From Streptomyces sp. NP-1717 (GTDB lineage Bacteria; Actinomycetota; Actinomycetes; Streptomycetales; Streptomycetaceae), in NCBI RefSeq assembly GCF_022695985.1, contig NZ_JAAPBF010000024.1, positions 1-60,036 on the forward strand: a stretch of DNA of 60,036 bases, written 5' to 3'. Both the position numbers and the translations under genes were made by a program. The notes beneath the pieces were generated by a model. That model saw only the letters and a program-made list of their open reading frames with translations, was not told the origin of the DNA and ran no database searches. Of this stretch, positions 17,052 to 26,364 are shown in pieces (position 1 is the stretch's first letter; each line of letters begins with the position of its first letter).

Positions 17052-17139
17052 CAGCCGTCCGGTACGACGAGTGGTGCCCTACGTCACTTAGGGTCACCTA
17101 AGAAGCGGCCCCGGACCCGGGGCGCGCGGGGCCGCTGCC

Positions 17140-17145
17140 TAGACT
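17140..17145 (+). promoter_or_regulatory. -10 box of leaderless ABC transporter operon
   Basis: TAGACT ends six bases before the ATG at 17152, and there is no ribosome-binding sequence between them. The -35 region is GC-rich and unrecognisable. Promoters for this operon and for sufR lie back to back within about 100 bases. Confidence 0.6.
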
Positions 17146-17151
17146 CACGGC

Positions 17152-18087
17152 ATGCGCAGCGTCGTCGGAGAGCCGGTGGTCCAGGTCCGGGGCCTGGTCA
17201 AGCGGTACGGGGCCAGGGCCGCGGTGAACGGCCTGGATCTGACGTTCCGGGCGGGCACGGTCTCCGCCCTCCTCGGCCCCAACGGAGCCGGCAAGACCAC
17301 CACGATCGAGACCTGCGAGGGCTATCGCAGGCCGGACGAGGGCACGGTGCGCGTTCTCGGACTCGACCCCGTGGCCGACGCGGCGCGGCTGCGCCCCCGC
17401 GTCGGGGTGATGCTCCAGTCCGGCGGCGTGTACTCCGGCGCCCGCGCCGAGGAGATGCTGCGCCACATGGCCACCCTGCACGCGAACCCGCTGGACGTGA
17501 CCGGACTGATCGAGCGTCTCGGGCTCGGCGGCTGCGGACGTACGGCCTACCGGCGGCTCTCCGGCGGCCAGCAGCAGCGGCTGTCGCTCGCCATGGCCGT
17601 CGTGGGCCGGCCCGAGCTGGTGTTCCTGGACGAGCCGACGGCCGGGCTCGACCCGCAGGCCCGCCGGTCCACCTGGGACCTGGTGCGCGAGCTGCGCGCC
17701 GACGGAGTGACCACCGTGCTGACCACGCACTTCATGGACGAGGCCGAGGAGCTGGCCGACGACGTCGCCATCGTCGACGCGGGCCGGGTGGTGGCGCACG
17801 GCACCACCGAGGAGCTGTGCCGGGGCGGCGCCGAGAACACCCTGCGCTTCACCGGCCGCCCCGGACTCGACCTCGGCTCGCTGCTCAAGGCACTGCCCGA
17901 CGGGTCGGCCGCCGACGAGCCGGCGCCGGGCGCCTACCGGATCGGCGGCACGATCGACCCGCAGCTGCTCGCGACGGTGACGTCCTGGTGCGCGCAGCAC
18001 GGCGTGATGCCCGACAAGATCTCGGTCGAGCGGCACACGCTGGAGGACGTCTTCCTGGAACTGACCGGCAAGGAGCTGCGGCCATGA
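17152..18087 (+). CDS. ABC transporter ATP-binding protein (ABC-2/DrrA type)
   Basis: A 311-residue ATPase that powers the ABC-2 permease encoded next. Walker A is GPNGAGKTT at about residues 43-51, the Q-loop is GVMLQSGGVY, the signature LSGGQQQR, Walker B LVFLDEPTAGLD, and the switch histidine is in TTHFMDEAEEL. The C-terminal ~80 residues end in LEDVFLELTGKEL, as in DrrA/NodI-type exporters. Substrate is unknown; such pairs export lipids, antibiotics or polyketides. The start is leaderless by position. The stop overlaps the permease start by four bases. Confidence 0.93.
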   Translation: MRSVVGEPVVQVRGLVKRYGARAAVNGLDLTFRAGTVSALLGPNGAGKTTTIETCEGYRRPDEGTVRVLGLDPVADAARLRPRVGVMLQSGGVYSGARAEEMLRHMATLHANPLDVTGLIERLGLGGCGRTAYRRLSGGQQQRLSLAMAVVGRPELVFLDEPTAGLDPQARRSTWDLVRELRADGVTTVLTTHFMDEAEELADDVAIVDAGRVVAHGTTEELCRGGAENTLRFTGRPGLDLGSLLKALPDGSAADEPAPGAYRIGGTIDPQLLATVTSWCAQHGVMPDKISVERHTLEDVFLELTGKELRP

Positions 18088-18899
18088 GCGCCGGTACGGA
18101 CACGGGTACGGGCGCCATCCAGGGCGAGGGCACGAGTGCCGGCAGGTACACGCCCGCGCCGGGCGCGGCGCCGCTGCCGCGGATGATCGCCGCGCAGACC
18201 GTCTTCGAGACGAAGATGCTGCTGCGCAACAGCGAGCAACTGCTGCTGACCGTGATCATCCCGAGTCTGCTGCTGGTGCTGTTCTCGACGGTCGACATCA
18301 TCGACACGGGCTCGGGCGCGTCGGTCGACTTCCTGACGCCCGGCGTCCTCGCGCTGGCCGTGATGTCGACGGCCTTCACCGGGCAGGCCATCGCGACCGG
18401 CTTCGAGCGCCGTTACGGGGTGCTGAAGCGGCTCGGCGCCTCGCCGCTGCCGCGCTGGGCGCTGATGACCGCCAAGACGCTCTCAGTCCTGGTCACCGAA
18501 GTGCTCCAGATCGTGCTGCTGACGGTCATCGCGTTCGCGCTGGGCTGGTCGCCGGAGGGCAGCCCCCTCGCCGTACTCCTGCTGCTCGTCCTCGGTACGG
18601 CGGCGTTCTCCGGGCTCGGCCTGCTGATGGCGGGCACGCTCAAGGCCGAGGCGACGCTGGCTGCGGCGAATCTCGTCTTCGTACTGCTGCTGGTGGGCGG
18701 CGGCGTGATCGTGCCGCTGGACAAGTTCCCGGACGCGGCGCAGACGCTGCTCGGCCTGCTGCCGATCTCGGCCCTCTCCGACGGGCTGCGGGAGGTCCTT
18801 CAGCACGGTGCGGGGATGCCCTGGGCCGATCTCGGGGTGCTGACCGCCTGGGCGGCACTCGGGCTCGGCGCCGCGGCCCGTCTCTTCCGCTGGGAGTAG
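18084..18899 (+). CDS. ABC-2 type permease
   Basis: A 271-residue membrane subunit with about six helices after a polar Gly/Thr-rich N-terminus of ~35 residues. The ABC-2 core is clear: an amphipathic TVFETKMLLRN entry, a first helix LLLTVIIPSLLLVLF, FLTPGVLALAVMSTAFTGQAI, the GFERRYGVLKRLGASPL coupling segment, and LGLLPISALSDGLREVLQHG near the end. It pairs with the ATPase through an ATGA overlap and forms an exporter of unknown substrate. It lies between suf and heme A genes in this window; a link to heme or cytochrome biogenesis is possible but unproven. Confidence 0.93.
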   Translation: MSAGTDTGTGAIQGEGTSAGRYTPAPGAAPLPRMIAAQTVFETKMLLRNSEQLLLTVIIPSLLLVLFSTVDIIDTGSGASVDFLTPGVLALAVMSTAFTGQAIATGFERRYGVLKRLGASPLPRWALMTAKTLSVLVTEVLQIVLLTVIAFALGWSPEGSPLAVLLLLVLGTAAFSGLGLLMAGTLKAEATLAAANLVFVLLLVGGGVIVPLDKFPDAAQTLLGLLPISALSDGLREVLQHGAGMPWADLGVLTAWAALGLGAAARLFRWE

Positions 18900-19125
18900 G
18901 ACACCGGGCACCGCCCGTCGGGCACCGGCCCGTCCAACCCTCGGACGGCAGTCGGGCCGCCGGCACGACATCGCGGACACCGGCGTCCGCCGGCGCCCGG
19001 CCACCGGCGGGGCGCCACCGGCCCCGTTTGGCGTCTCTCGGACCTGAGTGGACCTCCGACCGCGGAGCGGGTGCCTCGGGGCGGCCTTGGCCACCCCCTC
19101 GTGACTGCGTTCACAAACGCCCGCC

Positions 19126-19131
19126 TACCAT
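19126..19131 (+). promoter_or_regulatory. Candidate -10 box of ctaA
   Basis: TACCAT lies seven bases before the GTG at 19139. No ribosome site precedes either this GTG or the in-frame ATG at 19130, which itself overlaps the hexamer. This favours a leaderless GTG start. Confidence 0.45.
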
Positions 19132-19138
19132 GGTTGCC

Positions 19139-20107
19139 GTGTGGAACCCCCTCGACTACATCGCCCAGCGCTGGACGCCCTCCCCCCGTGTCCTGCGCCG
19201 CGCCGCGCTCTCCGCCGTCGTGATGACCGTCGTCATCATCGTCACCGGCGGCGCCGTCCGGCTCACGGGCTCCGGGCTCGGCTGCGACACCTGGCCGAAG
19301 TGCACCGACGACAGCCTCTTCGCGACGCCCGAGCAGGGGCTGCACGGCGCGATCGAGTTCGGCAACCGGATGCTGACGTACGTGCTGTCGGCCGCCGTCG
19401 GCTGGGCGATCGTCGCCGCCCGGTCGGTCAAGCCCCGGCGCCGCGGCCTCACCCGGCTCGCCTGGAGCATGTTCTGGCTGGTGGTGGTGAACGCCGTCAT
19501 GGGCGGCATCACGGTCCACATGGAGCTCAACCCCTGGACGGTGGCCGTCCACTTCCTGCTCGCCAACGCCCTGCTCACGGTCACGGTGCTCGTGTGGCAC
19601 CGCACCGGCGAGGGCGACACGACACCCCGGCCGCGGGTCCCCCGTCCTGTACGGAAGCTGTCCTGGGCGCTGGTCGTCACGACGGTGCTCCTGGTCACCC
19701 TGGGAACGACCGTGACCGGTTCCGGCAAGCACGCGGGCGACAGCAGCGAGGTGCCGCGCATGCCCTGGGACTGGATCGACGCGGCGCACGTGCACGCGGC
19801 GGCGGCCTGGGCGATCTGCGCCCTGGCGATCGCGATGTGGCTGGTGCTGCGCGTGGTGGACGCCCCGGACGACATCCGCGCGCGGGCGCGTGACCTGCTG
19901 ATCGTGCTGCTCGCGCAGGGCGGTATCGGTTACGTCCAGTTCTTCACCGACGTCCCCGAGTTCCTGGTCGGCGTCCATATGCTCGGCTCCGCGCTGACCT
20001 GGATCGTGGTGCTGCGCCTCGCCCTGAGTCTGCGTGAGCGGCCCGTGGCGGACCCGGAGATCCCGGCACAGGCGGACCCGGCCGACCCGGCGCTGTCCAC
20101 CGCCTGA
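19139..20107 (+). CDS. ctaA: Heme A synthase (COX15/CtaA family)
   Basis: An integral membrane enzyme that oxidises the methyl group of heme O to a formyl group, giving heme A for cytochrome aa3 oxidase. The 322 residues form about eight helices in two four-helix halves. Seen are GGAVRLTGSGLGCDTWPKC with the cysteine pair of the extracellular loop, conserved histidines in HGAIEFGNRMLTYV and HMELNPWTVAVHF, and the second-half equivalents AHVHAAAAW and GVHMLGSALTW. The C-terminus is a Pro/Ala/Asp tail. ATG 19130 would add three residues. ctaB lies about 1.7 kb downstream on the opposite strand and supplies heme O. Confidence 0.93.
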   Translation: MWNPLDYIAQRWTPSPRVLRRAALSAVVMTVVIIVTGGAVRLTGSGLGCDTWPKCTDDSLFATPEQGLHGAIEFGNRMLTYVLSAAVGWAIVAARSVKPRRRGLTRLAWSMFWLVVVNAVMGGITVHMELNPWTVAVHFLLANALLTVTVLVWHRTGEGDTTPRPRVPRPVRKLSWALVVTTVLLVTLGTTVTGSGKHAGDSSEVPRMPWDWIDAAHVHAAAAWAICALAIAMWLVLRVVDAPDDIRARARDLLIVLLAQGGIGYVQFFTDVPEFLVGVHMLGSALTWIVVLRLALSLRERPVADPEIPAQADPADPALSTA

Positions 20108-20158
20108 GCGCCCCAGCCGCTCCGGCCGAGCCGACAGAGCCGACCGGCCTGACGGCCG

Positions 20159-21274
20159 TCACACGCCGTCGAGGCCGTACACCCGGCGGGCGTTGCCCGA
20201 GGCGATCATCTCCGCCACGCGCCGCGCGTCGGCGAGCGCCCACGAGCCGTCCGCCACCCAGCCGCCGAGCACCCGCGCCAGCGACTGTCTGAACACCCGC
20301 GCGCCGACCACGTGCAGTTCGGGCAGCCCGCGCGCGCCGCTGGAGTAGAGCAGTTTCCCGAACGGCGCCAGCTCCAGCACCTCCGCGAGTACGTCCGCGG
20401 CGCGGGCGCCGGTGTGGGCGAGGGCCGGGCCGAGATCCACATAGACATGCGGATGGGCCGCGGCGAGCCGGGCCGCCTGCCGGTGGTGGGGCAGGCCGTG
20501 CAGCAGGACCAGATCGGTGCCGAGCCCGGCGGTGGCCGCCGCGAAGCCCGCGATCCGGGCCGGACCGCCGCCGGGACAATCGGCCCGGCACCCCTCGCCG
20601 CCGCCCGCGTGAAGCTGGAGCGGCAGCCCGGTGGCGACGGCGGTCCACAGCAGATGGCGCAGCAGTACGGGGTCGGTCAGCCGGCCGCCCACCCGCCGCC
20701 GCGCGAGCCAGCGTCCGGCGGCCGTGCGCACCTCTCCGGGGCCGGGTGGTTCGGTGGCCGGGGCGGGGCCGTGGCGCAGGGCGGCGACGGACACGAAGGC
20801 GACGGCCGATCCGGCCGCCGTGTGCACGGCGTGGGCGAGGTTGGCGAGCAGCGAGTCGACGGTGCCCGAGGTGTCGGCGACCTGCTGGGCGAGGAGTTCG
20901 AGCCGTACGATCTCGCGTGCCTCGGCGGCGCCGGCCGCGGCGATCTCCTCGGGCCCGGTCAGATCGCCGGGCAGACCGGTGTCGACCAGATAGGTGGTGA
21001 CACCGGTGCCCCGCAGCAGCCGGCGCCCGGCCTCCAGGACGCCGAGTTCCCGCCGTCTGGCGAGATAGCCGGCGGGTGAGGTGTGCGGTTCCAGTCCGAG
21101 GAGCGGCGGGCACCAGCGCCGTACGGCGAATCCGGTCTGGGTGTCGAAGAAGGTGGTGCCCGCTGCGGGCGGTCCGGCGCTCCGGCCGAGCTGGGCCTCG
21201 AAGGTGCCGAGTCCCAGCTCCGTACGGAGGACGCCGTGGCAGTTCTGGTCCACCAGAGTCGTTGTCTCGATCAT
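20159..21274 (-). CDS. Amidohydrolase family protein
   Basis: A 371-residue TIM-barrel hydrolase of the amidohydrolase_2/decarboxylase group. Metal-binding cues are the N-terminal VDQNCHGVL (one His only, where related enzymes have HxH), LPLQLHAGGGEG mid-chain, the LLHGLPHHRQAARLAA histidines, and HVYVDLGPAL. The C-terminal GKLLYSSGARGLPELHVVG has Ser-Ser-Gly where many members keep SD. The Cys in place of the first metal His weakens a simple prediction of activity. The gene sits alone between ctaA (convergent) and ctaB. Substrate is unknown. ATG at 21274 is preceded by GGGAAG. Confidence 0.8.
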   Translation of the reverse strand: MIETTTLVDQNCHGVLRTELGLGTFEAQLGRSAGPPAAGTTFFDTQTGFAVRRWCPPLLGLEPHTSPAGYLARRRELGVLEAGRRLLRGTGVTTYLVDTGLPGDLTGPEEIAAAGAAEAREIVRLELLAQQVADTSGTVDSLLANLAHAVHTAAGSAVAFVSVAALRHGPAPATEPPGPGEVRTAAGRWLARRRVGGRLTDPVLLRHLLWTAVATGLPLQLHAGGGEGCRADCPGGGPARIAGFAAATAGLGTDLVLLHGLPHHRQAARLAAAHPHVYVDLGPALAHTGARAADVLAEVLELAPFGKLLYSSGARGLPELHVVGARVFRQSLARVLGGWVADGSWALADARRVAEMIASGNARRVYGLDGV

Positions 21275-21374
21275 GGCGCTTCCCGTCGTGGACCGTATCC
21301 CTACAGTCCTAACGGGAAAAGCGCGCCCGGGTGTTGGCCGACCCCGCGCCGAAACCGCCCCGGGGCCCGGCCCG

Positions 21375-21432
21375 GGCCGTGTCCGACAAGTCCCGCCCTG
21401 CGGGCGGATGGCGCTATGTGGCGGACACGGCC
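21375..21432 (-). terminator. Possible stem-loop at end of the 21414-21803 gene
   Basis: An 11-bp perfect stem (21375-21385 with 21422-21432) encloses a smaller hairpin. The right arm lies within the last codons of the minus-strand gene ending at 21414, so the structure would form as its transcript ends. Confidence 0.4.
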
Positions 21433-21803
21433 TCGTCGTTGTCCGGGCCGCCGATCTGGATGCCCGCCATGCGCGTCCACTCGTACGGGCCGGTGCGGAC
21501 CTTCGCGGCGAACTCGCCGTCGAAGGACTCGTGCACCGTGATCCCGGCCTTCTCGACGGCCTTCAGCGCCACGTCGTGCGTGGGGGCGACCAGGTCGCCC
21601 CAGTCGCCGTCCTGCGCCACCAGCACGATGCGGGTGCCGGCCTGGCCCAGATAGGAGAGCTGGCCCTCGGCGGCCCCGCCGTGCCGTCGCGCGAACGCGC
21701 CGATCTGCTTGGCCAGTCGGGCCGCGCGCCGTTCGTCCCGTACGGCCTGCCGGCTCGCACGCGCGCCGTCGCCGGTCTGCTCGTCAACCTCGGTCTCTGC
21801 CAT
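21414..21803 (-). CDS. Conserved hypothetical protein, 129 aa
   Basis: I recognise no named domain. The N-terminal half is polar and charged with a basic helix (RQAVRDERRAARLAKQI). The C-terminal half has alternating strands such as TRIVLVAQDGDWGDLVAP and ends with YEWTRMAGIQIGGPDN. There is no signal peptide. The ATG at 21803 lies seven bases after TAGCAT, consistent with a leaderless gene; an ATG at 21812 overlaps that box and is less likely. It directly precedes the amidohydrolase gene on the same strand, but each seems to have its own signals. Confidence 0.72.
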   Translation of the reverse strand: MAETEVDEQTGDGARASRQAVRDERRAARLAKQIGAFARRHGGAAEGQLSYLGQAGTRIVLVAQDGDWGDLVAPTHDVALKAVEKAGITVHESFDGEFAAKVRTGPYEWTRMAGIQIGGPDNDEAVSAT

Positions 21804-21810
21804 GACCAAC

Positions 21811-21816
21811 ATGCTA
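21811..21816 (-). promoter_or_regulatory. -10 box of leaderless hypothetical gene
   Basis: TAGCAT on the minus strand lies seven bases before the ATG at 21803, with no ribosome site. It overlaps the short gap after the ctaB stop, so this gene can be transcribed independently of ctaB. Confidence 0.5.
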
Positions 21817-21832
21817 CCGACGGGTAGTCGTC

Positions 21833-22780
21833 CTATCGAAGGAAGGGGTCGACCGCGACGGCCACGAAGAGCAGCGACACATAGGTGATCGACCAGTGGA
21901 ACAGCCGCATCTCCTTCAGCTTGCCGCCCGTCGCACCGGACTTGGCGCGCGACTGGAGCCCGTGCGCCTCCCAGAGCCACCAGCCGCCGGCCACGACGGC
22001 CACCGACGTGTAGAACCAGCCGGTGTAGCCGAGCGGCGTCAGCAGCAGCGACACCCCCACCATCACCCAGCTGTAGAGCACGATCTGGCGGGCCACGGTC
22101 CGGTTGGACGCGACGACGGGGAGCATGGGCACGCCCACGCGCGCGTAGTCCTCGCGCACCTTCATCGACAGCGGCCAGTAGTGCGGCGGCGTCCAGAAGA
22201 ACATCACCAGGAAGAGGATGACGGCGGCCCAGGACAGCGAGTTGGTGACGGACGACCAGCCGATGAAGACCGGCATGCAGCCGGCGATGCCGCCCCAGAC
22301 GATGTTCTGCGAGGTGCGCCTCTTGAGGATCATCGTGTAGACGACGACGTAGAAGAGGAGCGCGCCCAGCGCCAGCGCCGCGGAGAGCCAGTTGACCAGC
22401 AGGCCGAACCAGAGCGTCGAGATCACGGCCAGCGAGAGCCCGAAGACGAGACTCTCACGGGGCGAGACCATGCCGGTGACCAGCGGACGCTGCGACGTAC
22501 GGTCCATCATCGCGTCGATGTCGCGGTCGATGTACATGTTCAGCGCGTTGGCGCCGCCGGCGGACAGATAGCCGCCGACGCAGGTGACGAGCACCAGCCA
22601 CATGTCCGGCACGCTCTGGGCGGCCAGGAACATCACCGGGACCGTGGTGATGAGCAGCAGTTCGATGATCCGTGGTTTCGTCAGCGCCACGAACGCTTTG
22701 ACGCGGGCCCCGAACGGCCGATGGCCCCCCGGGCTCGGAGTCAGGACGACCCCAGCGGGTCGGGACTCGACGGCCGTCAC
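21833..22780 (-). CDS. ctaB: Protoheme IX farnesyltransferase (heme O synthase)
   Basis: A UbiA-family prenyltransferase of 315 residues that attaches farnesyl diphosphate to protoheme to make heme O, the substrate of CtaA. About nine membrane helices are present. The first Asp-rich motif is [18 protein letters not shown] with the conserved NxxxDxxxD. A second loop carries [17 protein letters not shown]. The cytosolic [19 protein letters not shown] segment is specific to heme O synthases. GTG at 22780 is preceded by GGGGTG. The frame remains open for another 2.6 kb upstream, but that part is antisense to transketolase and is not coding. It is divergent from tkt. Confidence 0.95.
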   Translation of the reverse strand: MTAVESRPAGVVLTPSPGGHRPFGARVKAFVALTKPRIIELLLITTVPVMFLAAQSVPDMWLVLVTCVGGYLSAGGANALNMYIDRDIDAMMDRTSQRPLVTGMVSPRESLVFGLSLAVISTLWFGLLVNWLSAALALGALLFYVVVYTMILKRRTSQNIVWGGIAGCMPVFIGWSSVTNSLSWAAVILFLVMFFWTPPHYWPLSMKVREDYARVGVPMLPVVASNRTVARQIVLYSWVMVGVSLLLTPLGYTGWFYTSVAVVAGGWWLWEAHGLQSRAKSGATGGKLKEMRLFHWSITYVSLLFVAVAVDPFLR

Positions 22781-23128
22781 GCACACCCCAGACAGAGAAA
22801 TCCCAGCAAGCTCCGGGCGTGAAGGCCCGGTAAAGACTTGCGCGTACCACGCCACTCTAGACGTTGCCCTTACGCCGTTCTTCTCGGGGGTGGGCTCGTG
22901 TTGACGCCTGCCGGGAGCCTCCTGTGAAGGGGTGGATGTCACCGCGGGATCGTCCGCGCGAGGTGTGCCCGACATCCGCCCGGCACCCTGATGACGGCTC
23001 TTCTTTACAGAGGTCTTCACCCACGTGGACGGAAATGGTCGCGCGGCGTCACAAGGGTAGGCTCGGCAGCGAACCGGTGCGCCCTCAGACACCGGGATTC
23101 GACATGTGGAGAGGAGCCCTGACTCAGG
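22781..23128. promoter_or_regulatory. 348-base divergent intergenic region between ctaB and tkt
   Basis: No gene is supported here. It must hold the ctaB promoter (leftward) and the promoter of the five-gene pentose phosphate operon (rightward). Weak hexamers on the plus strand are TTGACG at 22901-22906 and TAGGCT at 23058-23063, not well paired. GAGAGGAG at about 23108-23115 is the tkt ribosome site. I see no clear operator palindrome. Confidence 0.5.
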
Positions 23129-25207
23129 GTGAGCACCAAGCCGACCACCACAGATCTCGAAGAGTGGACCGACCTGGACCGCAAGGCGGTCGATACCGTC
23201 CGCGTCCTGGCCATGGACGCCGTACAGAAGGTCGGCAACGGCCATCCCGGTACGGCGATGAGCCTGGCCCCCGCCGCCTACGTGCTCTTCCAGAAGCTGA
23301 TGCGGCACGACCCGGCCGACGCACAGTGGACCGGGCGCGACCGGTTCGTACTCTCCGCGGGCCACTCGTCGCTGACTCTCTACATCCAGCTGTACCTCGC
23401 GGGCTACGGCCTGGAGCTGGACGACCTGAAGGCGTTCCGCACGTGGGGTTCGAAGACCCCCGGGCACCCGGAGTACGGCCACACGACCGGTGTCGAGACG
23501 ACCACCGGACCGCTCGGCCAGGGTGTCGCCAACGCCGTGGGCATGGCGATGGCCGCGCGCTACGAGCGCGGTCTCTACGACCCGGACGCGGCCGCGGGCA
23601 CCTCTCCCTTCGACCACACCATCTGGGTGATCGCGGGTGACGGCTGCCTCCAGGAGGGCGTCTCCGCCGAGGCGTCCTCGCTGGCCGGTCACCAGAAGCT
23701 CGGCAACCTCGTCCTGCTCTGGGACGACAACCACATCTCCATCGAGGGTGACACCGAGACGGCCGTGTCCGAGGACACGCTGAAGCGGTACGAGTCGTAC
23801 GGCTGGCACGTCCAGCGCGTCGACCAGCTGCCCGACGGCGACCTCGACCCGGCGGGTCTGGCGCGCGCGCTGAAGGCCGCGCAGGCGGAGACCGAGCGGC
23901 CCTCGTTCATCGCCGCCCGCTCGATCATCGCCTGGCCCGCCCCGCACGCGCAGAACACCGAGGCCGCGCACGGCTCGGCGCTGGGCGACGAGGAGGTGGC
24001 CGCCACCAAGCGGGTGCTGGGCTTCGACCCCGAGCAGACCTTCGAGGTCGGCGACGAGGTCCTGGCGCACACGCGTGAGGCGCTCGACCGCGGCCGTGAG
24101 ACGCGCGCCGAGTGGGAGAAGACGTTCGCCGCGTGGCGCACGGCCAACCCGGAGCGCGCGGCGACCTTCGACCGGGTCCGCGCGGGCGAACTGCCCGACG
24201 GCTGGGAGCGAAAGCTGCCGGTCTTCGAGACCGGCAAGGCCGTCGCCACCCGTGCCGCGTCCGGCAAGGTGCTCCAGGCGCTCGGCGCGGTCATTCCCGA
24301 GCTGTGGGGCGGCTCCGCCGACCTCGCGGGCTCCAACAACACCACGATCGACAAGACGTCGTCGTTCCTCCCGGCGGACAACCCGCTGCCGGAGGCCGAC
24401 CCGTACGGCCGCACGGTGCACTACGGCATCCGTGAGCACGCCATGGGTTCGACGATGAACGGCATCGCGCTGCACGGCAACACCCGTATCTACGGCGGCA
24501 CTTTCCTGGTGTTCTCCGACTACATGCGGCCGGCCGTGCGGCTCGCCGCGCTGATGCAGGTGCCCGTCACCTACGTCTGGACGCACGACTCGATCGGTCT
24601 CGGCGAGGACGGTCCGACGCACCAGCCCGTCGAGCACCTGTCCGTACTGCGTGCCATTCCCGGTCTGAACATCGTGCGCCCCGCCGACGCCAACGAGACG
24701 GCGATCGCCTGGCGCGAGATCCTCAAGAGGCACGCCAAGGGCGCGCCGCACGGCCTGGCGCTCACGCGTCAGGGTGTGCCGACGTACGAGGCCAACGAGG
24801 GCGCGGCCAAGGGCGGTTACGTCCTGTTCGAGGCCGAGGGCGGTGAGCCCCAGGTGGTGCTGATCGGTACGGGCTCCGAGGTGCAGCTCGCCGTCGAGGC
24901 GCGCGAGCGGCTCCAGGCCGAGGGGATCGCGACCCGCGTGGTGTCGATGCCGTCGGTGGAGTGGTTCGAGGAGCAGGACCAGGCGTACCGGGACAGCGTC
25001 CTGCCGCCCTCCGTGAAGGCGCGGGTGGCGGTGGAGGCCGGTATCGGGCTCACCTGGCACCGTTTCGTGGGTGACGCCGGTCGCGTCGTCTCGCTGGAGC
25101 ACTTCGGCGCTTCGGCCGACGGCAAGGTCCTCTTCCGGGAGTTCGGCTTCACCGCGGACGCGGTCGCGTCCGCGGCCCGGGAATCTCTGGCAGCCGCAGC
25201 GCGCTGA
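23129..25207 (+). CDS. tkt: Transketolase
   Basis: A thiamine diphosphate enzyme of the non-oxidative pentose phosphate pathway that moves two-carbon units between sugar phosphates. The 692-residue length is normal. Seen are [15 protein letters not shown] near residue 38, the ThDP/Mg site [16 protein letters not shown] with the later WDDN, the [11 protein letters not shown] segment, the catalytic glutamate region REHAMGS, and the [15 protein letters not shown] signature. The GTG at 23129 is preceded by GAGGAG at a rather long spacing. It heads an operon with tal, zwf, opcA and pgl; the gap to tal is only 34 bases. Confidence 0.97.
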   Translation: MSTKPTTTDLEEWTDLDRKAVDTVRVLAMDAVQKVGNGHPGTAMSLAPAAYVLFQKLMRHDPADAQWTGRDRFVLSAGHSSLTLYIQLYLAGYGLELDDLKAFRTWGSKTPGHPEYGHTTGVETTTGPLGQGVANAVGMAMAARYERGLYDPDAAAGTSPFDHTIWVIAGDGCLQEGVSAEASSLAGHQKLGNLVLLWDDNHISIEGDTETAVSEDTLKRYESYGWHVQRVDQLPDGDLDPAGLARALKAAQAETERPSFIAARSIIAWPAPHAQNTEAAHGSALGDEEVAATKRVLGFDPEQTFEVGDEVLAHTREALDRGRETRAEWEKTFAAWRTANPERAATFDRVRAGELPDGWERKLPVFETGKAVATRAASGKVLQALGAVIPELWGGSADLAGSNNTTIDKTSSFLPADNPLPEADPYGRTVHYGIREHAMGSTMNGIALHGNTRIYGGTFLVFSDYMRPAVRLAALMQVPVTYVWTHDSIGLGEDGPTHQPVEHLSVLRAIPGLNIVRPADANETAIAWREILKRHAKGAPHGLALTRQGVPTYEANEGAAKGGYVLFEAEGGEPQVVLIGTGSEVQLAVEARERLQAEGIATRVVSMPSVEWFEEQDQAYRDSVLPPSVKARVAVEAGIGLTWHRFVGDAGRVVSLEHFGASADGKVLFREFGFTADAVASAARESLAAAAR

Positions 25208-25241
25208 CGCCGGTACACGATAAGTAGGAGATGCAACTCTC

Positions 25242-26360
25242 ATGACAGACGCACTCAAGCGCCTCTCCGACGAAGGCGTCGCGATCTGGCTCGACGACCT
25301 GTCGCGCAAGCGCATCACATCCGGCAACCTCGCCGAACTGATGGACCAGCAGCACGTCGTGGGCGTGACCACCAACCCCTCGATCTTCCAGAAGGCGATC
25401 TCCGAGGGCGACGGTTACGAGACCCAGCTCACCGACCTCGCCACCCGCCGGGTGACCGTCGAGGAAGCCGTCCGCATGATCACGACGGCGGACGTCCGCG
25501 ACGCCGCGGACATCCTGCGACCGGTCTTCGACGAGACGCAGGGCCAGGACGGCCGTGTCTCCATCGAGGTCGACCCCCGGCTGGCGCACAACACGCGGGC
25601 GACCATCGCCGAGGCCAAGCAGCTGGCCTGGCTGGTGGACCGCCCGAACACCCTCATCAAGATCCCGGCCACCGAGGCGGGGCTGCCGGCGATCACCGAG
25701 ACGATCGCCCGGGGCATCAGTGTCAATGTGACGCTGATCTTCTCGCTGGAGCGCTACCGCAAGGTCATGGACGCGTACATCGCCGGTCTGGAGAAGGCGA
25801 AGGACGCGGGTCTCGACCTCTCCAAGATCTACTCGGTGGCGTCCTTCTTCGTCTCCCGCGTGGACACCGAGATCGACAAGCGGCTCGACGCGCTGGGCAC
25901 CGACGAGGCGAAGGCCGCGCGCGGCAAGGCGGCCGTCGCCAACGCCCGGCTGGCCTACGAGGCGTACGAGGACGTTTTCGGCGGCGACCGCTGGGCGGCG
26001 CTGGACCGTGTCCAGGCCAACAAGCAGCGCCCGCTGTGGGCCTCGACGGGCGTCAAGGACCCCGCGTACCGGGACACGATGTACGTCGACGACCTGGTCG
26101 CCCCGCACACGGTGAACACCATGCCGGAGGCCACGCTGGAAGCGGTCGCCGAGCACGGAGCGGTCACCGGTGACACGGTGAAGGGTACGTACGACCAGGC
26201 GCGCGCCGATCTCGAAGCCATCGAGAAGCTGGGCATCTCCTACGACGACGTCGTCCAGGTGCTGGAGGACGAGGGCGTGGAGAAGTTCGAGAAGTCCTGG
26301 ACCGACCTGCTCAAGTCGACCGAGGCGGAGCTCGAGCGCCTCGCCCCTTCGGAGGACTGA
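25242..26360 (+). CDS. tal: Transaldolase
   Basis: A cytosolic Schiff-base enzyme that transfers dihydroxyacetone units in the pentose phosphate pathway. The 372 residues correspond to the longer actinobacterial transaldolase class. [16 protein letters not shown] marks the first barrel strand. The Schiff-base lysine is in [11 protein letters not shown] at K140, and [14 protein letters not shown] follows. The C-terminal [17 protein letters not shown] completes the barrel. ATG at 25242 is preceded by TAGGAG. Four bases separate its stop from the zwf start. Confidence 0.96.
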   Translation: MTDALKRLSDEGVAIWLDDLSRKRITSGNLAELMDQQHVVGVTTNPSIFQKAISEGDGYETQLTDLATRRVTVEEAVRMITTADVRDAADILRPVFDETQGQDGRVSIEVDPRLAHNTRATIAEAKQLAWLVDRPNTLIKIPATEAGLPAITETIARGISVNVTLIFSLERYRKVMDAYIAGLEKAKDAGLDLSKIYSVASFFVSRVDTEIDKRLDALGTDEAKAARGKAAVANARLAYEAYEDVFGGDRWAALDRVQANKQRPLWASTGVKDPAYRDTMYVDDLVAPHTVNTMPEATLEAVAEHGAVTGDTVKGTYDQARADLEAIEKLGISYDDVVQVLEDEGVEKFEKSWTDLLKSTEAELERLAPSED

Positions 26361-26364
26361 ACCC

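Noticed and set aside
22781..25375. N-terminal extension of the ctaB frame of more than 860 codons
   Set aside because: It is antisense to transketolase and the start of tal. CtaB is complete from GTG 22780.
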